From Pseudomonadota bacterium (GTDB taxonomy: Bacteria > Myxococcota > Polyangia > Polyangiales > Polyangiaceae), in the NCBI GenBank assembly GCA_023419055.1, contig JAEZYO010000076.1, forward strand, positions 1 to 11,136: 11,136 bases of DNA. Direction: 5' to 3'. The notes under the pieces were generated by a model. It saw nothing but the letters and a program-made list of their open reading frames with translations. It did not search any database and was not told the origin of the DNA. The translations under genes were made by a program, and so were the position numbers. Of this stretch, positions 5,577 to 11,136 are shown piece by piece; the stretch's first letter is position 1; every line of letters begins with the position of its first letter.

Positions 5577-6653
5577 TCAAAAAAAAGACAAGCCGAGTCC
5601 GGCGCTGAAAAGCCCCCCCAGCCAGGGCTCACGGAAGACCGCGTCTTCTTGCCCTTTCACGAACAGCCCGCGTCTCACCAGGTTCGAGACCAGGGCTCCG
5701 CGGAAACTCACGAACGCGTACCGACCGAGCGGGACCTGCAGGCGGCTGCCGCTCGTCAGGGCCACGAAGGCGAAATCCCCCGGGTCGGTCGGAGTAGGGC
5801 TCCTGACAGCGGCGTGCAGGGCTCCGACCATTGGGCCGACCTCGACCGTCCACCGCAGCGAGCTTTCGGGAAGGAGGTCGAAGGTGCCGCTCACTCCGAA
5901 CGCCGTGAGCCCGACGTCGAAGACGGCGCCCTCGTGCGTTGCCGTGGCGCTTTCGAGGTAGAGCGCGCTCGCCATCACGCCGAATCGGGACCCCGGGCGG
6001 TACGCGGCGAACAAGCTTGCTCCGGGGCCAGGTTCGGGCAGGAGCCCTACCGCTAGCACTCCTTCGAACCCGACTCCGGCCGGATTTGGCGTGACGGTGG
6101 GAACAGGCGACGGTCTTTCCTCCACCGCCGCATCACGAGCCCCGGCGATTTCCGGCATCGCCACGTCTTTCGACGCCATCTCCGGGGGAGGAGCGGGGAC
6201 CGGCGCGGGCTCGACGGCGAAGCTCTCGACGCTCGGGCGCTTCTCTTCGCTCGAGAGCGCCGCTTCTGGATCGATCAAGAGCGCGACCGCGAGCACGGTC
6301 GCAGAGAAGATCGGGTCGCAGCTCGGCTCTTCGCTCACGAGCTCGCGACGCCCGACGACCTGACCCTTCGGGTCACGCACTCTGGTCAGCGTCTCGAAGC
6401 CGCGAGGGCCGTGCCCGACTTGGATCTCGATCGAGCGCTCGGCTTGCTCGTCGAAGGGGACTCGACCGAGGCGTTTGGTCACTTCCCGCGCGAGGTCGGC
6501 TCGCGCCGGACAGGACTCCGCTCCTTCGCCGCGCACCCACGAGAGCGAATAGCGCTCCGGTTCGACGCTCGCGCTCGTTGCCGTCTGGGCGGACGCCGCC
6601 CCTGCCCCAAGGGCGATCGCGAGCGCCACGCTCAGTCCCGGCCTCCACGGCAT
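5577..6653 (-). CDS. Exported ESCP-motif protein with beta-barrel-like C-terminus, in the sigma operon
   Basis: Starting at ATG 6653 (GGGAG upstream), the 358-residue product has a signal peptide (1-23, cut at ASA-QT). An N-terminal domain (about 34-130) has YSLSWVRGEGAESCP, VTKRLGRVPF, IEIQV, RVRDPKGQVVGRREL and cysteines 48 and 112, probably disulfide-linked, ending in ALLIDPEAAL. A Pro/Glu/Ala-rich periplasmic linker covers 131-190. Residues 195-358 show alternating beta-strand pattern (GFEGVLAVGLLPEPGPGASLFAAY, FGVMASALYL, AGLGLSFF) and end in Phe, the usual outer-membrane barrel signature. I read it as periplasmic domain plus small barrel. It lies directly upstream of the sigma factor, so it may signal to or be controlled by it. 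A second copy starts at 10916. No assigned function. Confidence 0.85.
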   Translation of the reverse strand: MPWRPGLSVALAIALGAGAASAQTATSASVEPERYSLSWVRGEGAESCPARADLAREVTKRLGRVPFDEQAERSIEIQVGHGPRGFETLTRVRDPKGQVVGRRELVSEEPSCDPIFSATVLAVALLIDPEAALSSEEKRPSVESFAVEPAPVPAPPPEMASKDVAMPEIAGARDAAVEERPSPVPTVTPNPAGVGFEGVLAVGLLPEPGPGASLFAAYRPGSRFGVMASALYLESATATHEGAVFDVGLTAFGVSGTFDLLPESSLRWTVEVGPMVGALHAAVRSPTPTDPGDFAFVALTSGSRLQVPLGRYAFVSFRGALVSNLVRRGLFVKGQEDAVFREPWLGGLFSAGLGLSFF

Positions 6654-6657
6654 CTTG

Positions 6658-6662
6658 CTCCC
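6658..6662 (-). promoter_or_regulatory. Shine-Dalgarno deciding the start at 6653
   Basis: GGGAG on the minus strand, 4 bases before the ATG at 6653 and directly ahead of a clean signal peptide. It supports this start over an in-frame ATG at 6734, which would prepend 27 basic residues and spoil the signal sequence. Confidence 0.65.
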
Positions 6663-6802
6663 TCGCTCTACCAGCGAGCGAGCTCGGCGGAAACGAAAGA
6701 TCGCGGAAACCTTGCAGGACGGCGGAAGGGGCACAACCGCAAAACGAGGAGGGCGACCAGGCGTGGCGGGACCTGCCGGCGGCCGAGGACCCAGAGGACG
6801 GC

Positions 6803-7503
6803 TTGCTCGCGCAAGTTCTGGGAGAGGTCACCGACGGGGTGATGGCCTTCGACCACGGCTTTCACTTCACGTACCTGAACTCCGCGGCGGAGAAGGTCCT
6901 CGGGCGCGGAACCGCGGAGCTCCTCGGCAACGAGCTCTGGGACGAGCTGCCCTCCCTGCTCGAGAGCGGCCCTCATCGCTCAGCTCCTGGATTTCACGCG
7001 CGTGCGCTCGAGCGGTGGGGATGCCGATCGAGAAGCGCCCGGTCGATCTGGCCGAGATTTGCCGGGGCGTGCTCGAAGAGATCGGCGCCGCGCATCCGTC
7101 GCGCAGCTTCGAGTTTTCGGCGAGCGAGGACACGACCGGTGTCTGGGACCCCGATCGCCTCGCTCAAGCGGTGAGCAACCTGGTCTCGAACGCGGTCAAC
7201 CATGGCCGCGCCGAGAGCCCCATCATCGCCCGAGTCATCGACGAGGGGCCGCGCGTTGGTTTCTCGATCAACAACCAGGGAGAGCCCACCCCGGCGGAGA
7301 AGATCGCGCACATCTTCGATCCCTTCCACCGCGGAGCGAGCGCGGGCGGAGGTCGGTCAGGCGGGCTCGGGCTCGGGCTCTACATCACCGATCAGATCGT
7401 GCGGGCGCACCGCGGTAGGCTCACCGTCGAGAGTGACGCCGTGCACGGGACGACCTTCGCGGTCACGCTGCCGCGCATCCCGCCCCCGCGACCGGCTACT
7501 TGA
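6803..7503 (+). pseudogene. Decayed PAS-sensor histidine kinase, internally deleted and frame-broken
   Basis: Three collinear kinase fragments lie in three frames. (a) From about 6803: LLAQVLGEVTDGVMAFDHGF to ELWDELPSLLESG is the first half of a PAS domain. (b) At about 6971-7020: LIAQLLDFTRVRSSGG is the tail of a dimerisation/phospho-acceptor domain. (c) From 7021: MPIEKRPVDLAEICRGVLEE and a complete HATPase_c domain (numbered from M1 at 7021), with N-box NLVSNAVNHG at 53-62, NNQGEP at 84-89, FDPFHRG at 99-105 and GGLGLGLYI at 114-122. Between (a) and (b) about 150 residues normally present are missing, including the phosphorylated histidine. (b) and (c) are out of frame at a G-run ending at 7020. 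The start codon is unclear; TTG 6803 is the best, with open frame but no ATG upstream. The gene ends 8 bases inside the convergent LysR gene. Fragment (c) could still be expressed from ATG 7021 as a 160-residue ATPase-only protein. Confidence 0.8.
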
Positions 7504-8404
7504 GCCAGGGCGCTCGCCCGAACCTGGCCTCTGCGAGCTCGACGAACGCGCGCACCTTGAGCGAAAGGTGGCGTGAGCTCGGGTAGACGGCGTGCCACGC
7601 GACCGGCGGGCGAAGGTAAGTTTCGAGCACGCTGACGACGAGCTTCCGCTTCACGAGCGGCGCGGCCACGGGACTCGGCAGGAAGCTCAGCCCGAGCCCG
7701 GCCGCGACGTACTCGCCCAGGAGCGCGTAGCTATTGACCATGACGCGCGGCTTGATGTCCACGGTGAGCGGGCCGCGCTTTCCCGCGAAGCGCCACTGCG
7801 TCGGGTTCTGGCTGCCGCTCATCGCGAGGCACGCGTGGTCGCGCAGGGACTCGGGCCGGTCTGGGACCCCGTGCTCTTCGAGGTAGCGCTTGCTCCCGAA
7901 CAGCTTGATGCGCTGTGGCTCACCCAGCCTGCGCGCGACCAGCGTCGAATCGGCGAGGGGACCGACGCGGATCGCGAGATCGAAGCCCTCCTCGATCAAG
8001 TCGACGCGCCGATCGGTCAAGTCGATTTCGAGCGTCACCCCGGGATTACGCGCGAGGTATTCGCTCACGATCGCGCCCATGACGAGCTGCCCGAGCTCTA
8101 CCGGGACCGTCACGCGCAGAAGCCCGCGCGGCTCGTCCGTCAGGTCGGCGGCGCGGCGGTCGGCTCGCTCCAGCGCTTCGAGCGCGGGCACCACCTCGGC
8201 GTGGTACTGGCGCCCCGCGTCGGTGAGCCGCAAGGCGCGCGTGGTGCGCTCGAGAAGCCTGACGCCCAGCCGATCCTCGAGCTCGCTCAGCTTGTAGCTC
8301 ACCGTGGATTTCGGCATCCCGAGCAGCGTTGCCGCGCCGCGGAAGCTGCCCGCTTCCACGACCTTCGCGAACACCGCCACGGACTCGAGATCTCGATTGG
8401 ACAA
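7496..8404 (-). CDS. LysR-family transcriptional regulator (CrgA-like subgroup)
   Basis: This 302-residue protein has the LysR N-terminal winged helix-turn-helix at 5-64 (FAKVVEAGSFRGAATLLGMP, then STVSYKLSELEDRLGVRLLERTTRALRLTDAG), a linker helix, and a periplasmic-binding-like co-inducer domain from about 92 to 295 (GLLRVTVPVELGQ, EIDLTDRRVDLIEEGFDLAIRVGPL, AAGLGLSFLPSPVA, and the C-terminal HAVYPSSRHLSLKVRAFVE). The R-V-D-L-x-x-E-G-x-D-L-A-I-R signature places it in the CrgA/DsdC-like branch. The start is TTG at 8404, fixed by homology because no ATG or GTG is near. It is transcribed divergently from the NmrA-like/NAT operon, the classic layout of a LysR regulator controlling its neighbour, usually with a small-molecule inducer. 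The TTG start lies inside a repeated TGTCCAAT element, suggesting autoregulation. Confidence 0.95.
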   Translation of the reverse strand: MSNRDLESVAVFAKVVEAGSFRGAATLLGMPKSTVSYKLSELEDRLGVRLLERTTRALRLTDAGRQYHAEVVPALEALERADRRAADLTDEPRGLLRVTVPVELGQLVMGAIVSEYLARNPGVTLEIDLTDRRVDLIEEGFDLAIRVGPLADSTLVARRLGEPQRIKLFGSKRYLEEHGVPDRPESLRDHACLAMSGSQNPTQWRFAGKRGPLTVDIKPRVMVNSYALLGEYVAAGLGLSFLPSPVAAPLVKRKLVVSVLETYLRPPVAWHAVYPSSRHLSLKVRAFVELAEARFGRAPWLK

Positions 8405-8443
8405 TCTATTGGACAGTTACTTCATATCAAGGTGATTGTCCAG
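8395..8443. promoter_or_regulatory. Candidate LysR operator: repeated and inverted TTGGACA boxes
   Basis: Two direct ATTGGACA boxes (8396-8403 and 8408-8415) are spaced 12 bases apart, and an inverted copy (ATTGTCCA) lies at 8435-8442. TGGACAATC (8398-8406) and GATTGTCCA (8434-8442) are perfect 9-bp inverted repeats. The first box overlaps the LysR TTG start codon. The region is AT-richer than its surroundings and lies between divergent starts at 8404 and 8511. Spaced multiple half-sites agree with tetrameric LysR binding; the assignment to this regulator is inferred. Confidence 0.6.
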
Positions 8444-8510
8444 GGCGCGTCCAGGCGGCACGCTCTGCCTCACGAGCGCGTAACGGCGCGTTCGCGACAG
8501 GAGAACCACC

Positions 8511-9371
8511 ATGACCACCATCTTGATTCTGGGCGCCAGCGGCAGCATCGGTAGCTACCTCGTCCCCCTTCTCCGCAGGGATCCGAGCCTCGAGCTCCGA
8601 GCGCTCGCGCGAAACGAGGAGAAGGCCGCTCACCTGCGCGCGCAGGGGATCACTCCGTTCATCGGCGACCTCGACGACGCACGCAGCTTGCCTCCTGCGT
8701 TCGAGGGCATCGACCGGCTGTGGCTCCTTACCGCGTTCGGCCCCCGCTCGCCCGAGAACAGCATGAACGCCGTGTGGGCCGCGCGTCAGGCTGGCGTGAA
8801 GCACGTCGTGAGGCTCTCGGCGATCGGTGCGGCGCACGACGCGCCGACCAGAAATGGGCGCCTGCACGCGCTCTCCGATCGCGAGCTCGCGGCGTCGGGT
8901 ATCCCGTGGACGGTGATCAAGCCGCACTACTTCATGCAAAACCTGCTGCCGCAGGTGCCCGCCATGAAGGCTCAGGGGGCGCTCTACCAGGATCTCGGAG
9001 AGGGCAGGCTCGCGATGATCGACGTGAAGGACGTTGCGGAGTTCGGGACGGCGATCCTCACGCAGCCCGAACGCCACGTCGAAAAGACCTACACGATCAC
9101 GGGCCCCGCCTCGATCGGGTTGCGGGATGTCGCGAGCGAGTTCGGCCGAGCGCTCGAGCGCAGGGTCGATTACGTCGCGCTGTCACACGACGCCGCTCGG
9201 GAGGCCTTGGTCGGCGCCGGGGTGCCGCCCTGGTTCGCTGACGGCTTCGTCGAGTACGGCGCGGCCTACGAGAGGGGATGGGGAGACTTCACGACGCCCG
9301 ATTTCGAGAGCGTCGTCGGCAGAAAGGCGACAAGCTTCGCCGAGTTCCTCGCCAGGAAGCCCTTCGCATGA
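8511..9371 (+). CDS. NmrA-like NAD(P)-binding protein (atypical SDR)
   Basis: This 286-residue soluble protein has an N-terminal Rossmann fold with ILILGASGSIGSYL (G8-x2-G11-x2-G14), an arginine pair position at R30/R34 and GDLDD at 52-56, as in atypical short-chain dehydrogenases of the NmrA/HSCARG/quinone-reductase-2 type. The middle has HVVRLSAIGA (98-107) and IPWTVIKPHYFMQN (131-144), characteristic of this family, followed by the MIDVKDVAEFGTAIL substrate-domain motif. The canonical catalytic Y-x3-K pair is absent, so it may be a redox sensor (NADPH/NADP ratio) or a quinone/azo-type reductase rather than a classical dehydrogenase. AGGAG at 8499-8503 lies 7 bases upstream of the ATG. Its stop overlaps the NAT start by 4 bases (ATGA). 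It is divergent from the LysR regulator and likely under its control. Confidence 0.93.
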   Translation: MTTILILGASGSIGSYLVPLLRRDPSLELRALARNEEKAAHLRAQGITPFIGDLDDARSLPPAFEGIDRLWLLTAFGPRSPENSMNAVWAARQAGVKHVVRLSAIGAAHDAPTRNGRLHALSDRELAASGIPWTVIKPHYFMQNLLPQVPAMKAQGALYQDLGEGRLAMIDVKDVAEFGTAILTQPERHVEKTYTITGPASIGLRDVASEFGRALERRVDYVALSHDAAREALVGAGVPPWFADGFVEYGAAYERGWGDFTTPDFESVVGRKATSFAEFLARKPFA

Positions 9372-10192
9372 GCTCCGAAACCATCGACCGCCGTGCCTAC
9401 TTCGACCGCATCGGTTACCGGGGAGACGAGCGGCCCACGCTCGCCGCGCTGAACGAGATCGTCTTCCGGCACGCGACCCGCATCCCGTTCGAGAATTTCG
9501 ATCCACTCCTCGGCGTGACCGTCGGCCTGGACGCTCCGTCGCTCGAGCAAAAGCTCGTCCGAGGCGGGCGCGGCGGCTACTGCTTCGAGCACAACCTCTT
9601 GCTCTTGAACGTGCTCGAGCAGCTCGGCTTTCGCGCGCGGCCGCTGTCGGCGCGCGTGACGTGGGATCGGCGCCCGGACGATCCGGTTACCCCGCGCAGC
9701 CACATGCTGATCGAGGTGTCGCTTCCCGACGGGCCACACCTCGTGGACGTCGGCTTCGGGGGCCTCACGCTGACCTCCGCGCTTCGCCTCGAGCCAGAGC
9801 TCTTGCAAGACACACCGCATGACCGGCTGCGCCTCTCGCGCCTGGACGAGGATCTCGTCCTCGAAGCCGAGCTCGACGGCGAGTTCCGCCCGCTCTACCG
9901 CTTCGACCGCGCTCGCGCCTACCTCTCCGACTACGAGCTGACGAGCTACTACCTCTGCAACAGCCCGAAGTCGCATTTCAGGCACGGGCTCATGGCGGCA
10001 CGCGCCGAAGAAGGTGGGCGCTTCACGCTGCGAAACAACGTGTTCATCGCCCGCCGGAAGGACGCAGCGCTGGTGCAGCGAGTCATCCGGGACGCGGCGG
10101 AGCTCCGGGCGTTGCTCGGCGAGCACTTCGAGCTTCGCTTGCCGGAGACGCCGGAGCTCGAGCGAGTGCTCGAGAAGGTCGCCTCCGCTTGA
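9368..10192 (+). CDS. nat: Arylamine N-acetyltransferase
   Basis: The 274-residue product is a full-length NAT-family acetyltransferase. The catalytic triad is visible: Cys72 in RGGRGGYCFEHN, His112 in SHMLIEV and Asp127 in LVDVGFGG. The N-terminal helical domain contains the family signature RIPFENFDPLLG (38-49). The protein transfers an acetyl or other acyl group from acyl-CoA to arylamines, hydrazines or arylhydroxylamines via a cysteine thioester, and relatives also act in amide-forming steps of natural-product synthesis. The start ATG overlaps the stop of the NmrA-like gene by 4 bases, so translational coupling is expected and the pair forms an operon under the divergent LysR regulator. 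It ends 4 bases before a convergent small gene. An upstream in-frame ORF extension to 9278 is only the shadow of the previous gene. Confidence 0.96.
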   Translation: MSSETIDRRAYFDRIGYRGDERPTLAALNEIVFRHATRIPFENFDPLLGVTVGLDAPSLEQKLVRGGRGGYCFEHNLLLLNVLEQLGFRARPLSARVTWDRRPDDPVTPRSHMLIEVSLPDGPHLVDVGFGGLTLTSALRLEPELLQDTPHDRLRLSRLDEDLVLEAELDGEFRPLYRFDRARAYLSDYELTSYYLCNSPKSHFRHGLMAARAEEGGRFTLRNNVFIARRKDAALVQRVIRDAAELRALLGEHFELRLPETPELERVLEKVASA

Positions 10193-10196
10193 GGGC

Positions 10197-10391
10197 TCAG
10201 GTCGCGCGGAGCGCGCGCAGGGCGGCCTGAAGCTCGACGCGCTCACCGTTGAGGAAGAACTCGACGCGCTGCTCGAAAATGGCACGAAGGCGCGTCGACA
10301 GCGGCAGGGCTAGGAATGCGTCCACGCTGAACGACTGCCCGGAAGCGTTCGTGCCGTGGTGCACGACGACGCTATCGAATGGATAGCGCAC
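10197..10391 (-). CDS. Small hypothetical protein following the truncated haemoglobin
   Basis: A 64-residue protein without signal peptide or membrane segment: MRYPFDSVVVHHGTNASGQ, then ALPLSTRLRAIFEQRVEFFL, NGERVE and LQAALRALR. The second half looks like an amphipathic helix, a short strand and another helix, with mixed charge. The GTG start at 10391 has GAGG at 10397-10400, which overlaps the haemoglobin stop codon, a good sign of translational coupling. I do not recognise a named family; the compact F...LPLS.R...I.E.RV.F pattern gives the impression of a conserved small protein. A role as helper, reductase adaptor or regulator of the globin is only inferred from coupling. Convergent with NAT, with a 4-base gap. 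Confidence 0.7.
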   Translation of the reverse strand: MRYPFDSVVVHHGTNASGQSFSVDAFLALPLSTRLRAIFEQRVEFFLNGERVELQAALRALRAT

Positions 10392-10398
10392 GGAAGCC

Positions 10399-10767
10399 TC
10401 AATGACCGAGGACCTCGTCGCGCGTGGTCGCGACGACGCCGATGATCTCCCCGATCAGCGACTGTTCGACGCCAAGCTCGGTGAGCGTCTCGACCAGGTG
10501 CTGCGCGACCAGGTCGAAGTGCTCGTTGGCGAGGCCCTTGTCCTTCACGAGGCGCGCGTGCGCTTGCCGGAGCGGACGAAACTCCGCATGCGGTCCTCCG
10601 AGCGCCCACATCATGAACCCGGTCATCTTCTTGACCTGAATGCCCATGTCCACTCCCTGGAAGAAGGGGCTCAGCTTGGGATCGGCGAGGATCTTTTGGT
10701 AGAGCAGGCCCGCGGTAGCCATGACGGCGTTCTCACCACCCACCCGGTCGTACAACGAAAGCGCCAT
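10399..10767 (-). CDS. Group I truncated haemoglobin
   Basis: From ATG 10767 this gives a 122-residue truncated (2/2) haemoglobin. LYDRVGGENAVMATAGLLYQ at the start, Tyr23 at the expected B10 ligand-stabilising position, ILADPKLSPFF (26-36), VDMGIQVKKMTGFMM (39-53), ALGGP (55-59) and the proximal haem ligand His70 in LRQAHARLV are all present. The end, LVETLTELGVEQSLIGEIIG and TRDEVLG, completes helices G and H. Family members bind O2 and NO; HbN-type proteins act as NO dioxygenases. Length is normal for group I. A longer open frame to 10869 adds Arg-rich, non-homologous residues, so I reject that start. It is probably co-expressed with the downstream 64-residue gene and is divergent from the ESCP paralogue at 10916. 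Confidence 0.94.
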   Translation of the reverse strand: MALSLYDRVGGENAVMATAGLLYQKILADPKLSPFFQGVDMGIQVKKMTGFMMWALGGPHAEFRPLRQAHARLVKDKGLANEHFDLVAQHLVETLTELGVEQSLIGEIIGVVATTRDEVLGH

Positions 10768-10915
10768 GCCGGAGACTCTACGCGAGCTTTCGCGGCGCTC
10801 AAAGTGAGACGATTCCGCGCGGAAGCGCGCAGGGGCGCCCGAGTTCCAGCGTTCTCGCCCGAGCGGCACGTTTCTCGATTCGAAGGGGTCTGCTAAGCGA
10901 AACAGAGGCTAAGGT

Positions 10916-11136
10916 GTGAGGGTGCGGACTGTTCGTCGAACGTGGAAAGGGGCGCTCCTCGCGGGGCTCTGGGCCCTGGCGGCCCCGTCCGCGGCCCATG
11001 CAGCGCCCGCGTTTCGGCTCGTTTACGTGCGCGAGGCGGGGACCGAAAGCTGCCCCGAGGAGGTGGAGCTCCGCATGTCGGTAGCCGCTCGTCTGGGCTA
11101 CGACCCTTTCTCGCCGAGCGCGGGTGCGGCAGTGAT
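10916..11136 (+). CDS. Exported ESCP-motif protein, N-terminal part only (runs off the window)
   Basis: From GTG 10916 (an in-frame GTG at 10922 is also possible) 73 residues are visible. A signal peptide has basic RTVRRTWKG, hydrophobic ALLAGLWALAAPS and likely cleavage at AHA-AP. FRLVYVREAGTESCPEEVEL and AARLGYDPF follow, which align with residues 35-67 of the protein at 5577-6653 (YSLSWVRGEGAESCP, then RLGRVPF). About 16 of 37 aligned positions are identical by eye, including the cysteine-proline. An in-frame stop at 10910-10912 limits any upstream start. AGAGG at 10904-10908 and AAGG at 10911-10914 are possible ribosome-binding sites. I predict the same architecture (periplasmic domain, Pro-rich linker, small barrel), but the rest is outside the window. 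Confidence 0.8.
   Translation, partial: MRVRTVRRTWKGALLAGLWALAAPSAAHAAPAFRLVYVREAGTESCPEEVELRMSVAARLGYDPFSPSAGAAV

Noticed and set aside
4979..5632. Upstream extension of the sigma-partner reading frame
   Set aside because: The extension overlaps the sigma gene and encodes Arg/Pro/Ala-rich nonsense; the real start is the ATG at 4978 overlapping the sigma stop.
6653..6802. Possible earlier start for the PAS fragment
   Set aside because: The frame is open but contains no ATG or GTG before 6803 and would overlap the leader of the divergent ESCP gene; left as undetermined.
7592..8554. Plus-strand open frame of 320 codons opposite the LysR gene
   Set aside because: The minus strand encodes a complete LysR regulator with its full signature; the plus frame has no domain and runs across the operator region.
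9266..10285. Minus-strand open frame of 339 codons opposite the NAT gene
   Set aside because: The NAT catalytic triad and family motifs are intact on the plus strand; the antisense product has no recognisable features.
10768..10999. Arg-rich minus-strand frames upstream of the haemoglobin gene
   Set aside because: No homology, no ribosome-binding site, and they overlap the signal peptide of the plus-strand ESCP paralogue.

Overview
The window is GC-rich DNA with strongly GC-biased third codon positions. It contains long Ala/Arg/Pro-rich secreted proteins, many lipoproteins, a serine/glycine-linked cysteine-rich surface lipoprotein and an ECF sigma factor paired with a membrane partner. This combination suggests a myxobacterium, probably of the Polyangiales/Sorangiineae type. 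That is an inference from style and protein families; no marker gene is present. There are no rRNA, tRNA, IS, phage or CRISPR signals, and no gene-free stretch longer than 300 bases.

Layout. (1) 68-474, minus: a small secreted protein that can only be read through with a -1 frame change near 310. (2) 583-1645, plus: a PAP2-family membrane phosphatase followed by a DUF1279 (FAM210-like) membrane protein. (3) 1658-6653, minus: a long co-directional block. In transcription order it holds a periplasmic/outer-membrane protein with a conserved N-terminal ESCP motif, an ECF sigma factor, a TGATG-coupled single-pass membrane protein (putative anti-sigma or sigma partner), a cysteine-rich lipoprotein with a duplicated 8-Cys module, a DUF2092 lipoprotein, and a small secreted protein with an Asn-Arg-Gly repeat. 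(4) 6803-7503, plus: the ruin of a PAS-histidine kinase. Most of the PAS core and the phospho-acceptor helix are gone, leaving three pieces in three reading frames, with only the C-terminal ATPase domain still intact. (5) 7496-10192: a LysR-type regulator (minus) divergent from a two-gene plus operon of NmrA-like NAD(P)-binding protein and arylamine N-acetyltransferase. The two are separated by a compact intergenic region holding repeated TTGGACA boxes. (6) 10197-10767, minus: a group-I truncated haemoglobin coupled to a 64-residue hypothetical protein. (7) 10916 to the window edge, plus: the N-terminus of a second ESCP-family secreted protein, a paralogue of the one at 5577-6653.

How the parts may work together. 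The sigma factor, its membrane partner and the upstream ESCP protein look like one envelope-sensing unit, and the following lipoproteins may be part of its output. The LysR/NmrA/NAT trio looks like an inducible redox-sensing or aromatic-amine detoxification cassette. The best novelty candidates are the ESCP family tied to a sigma operon, the duplicated 8-Cys lipoprotein module, and the small protein that trails the globin.
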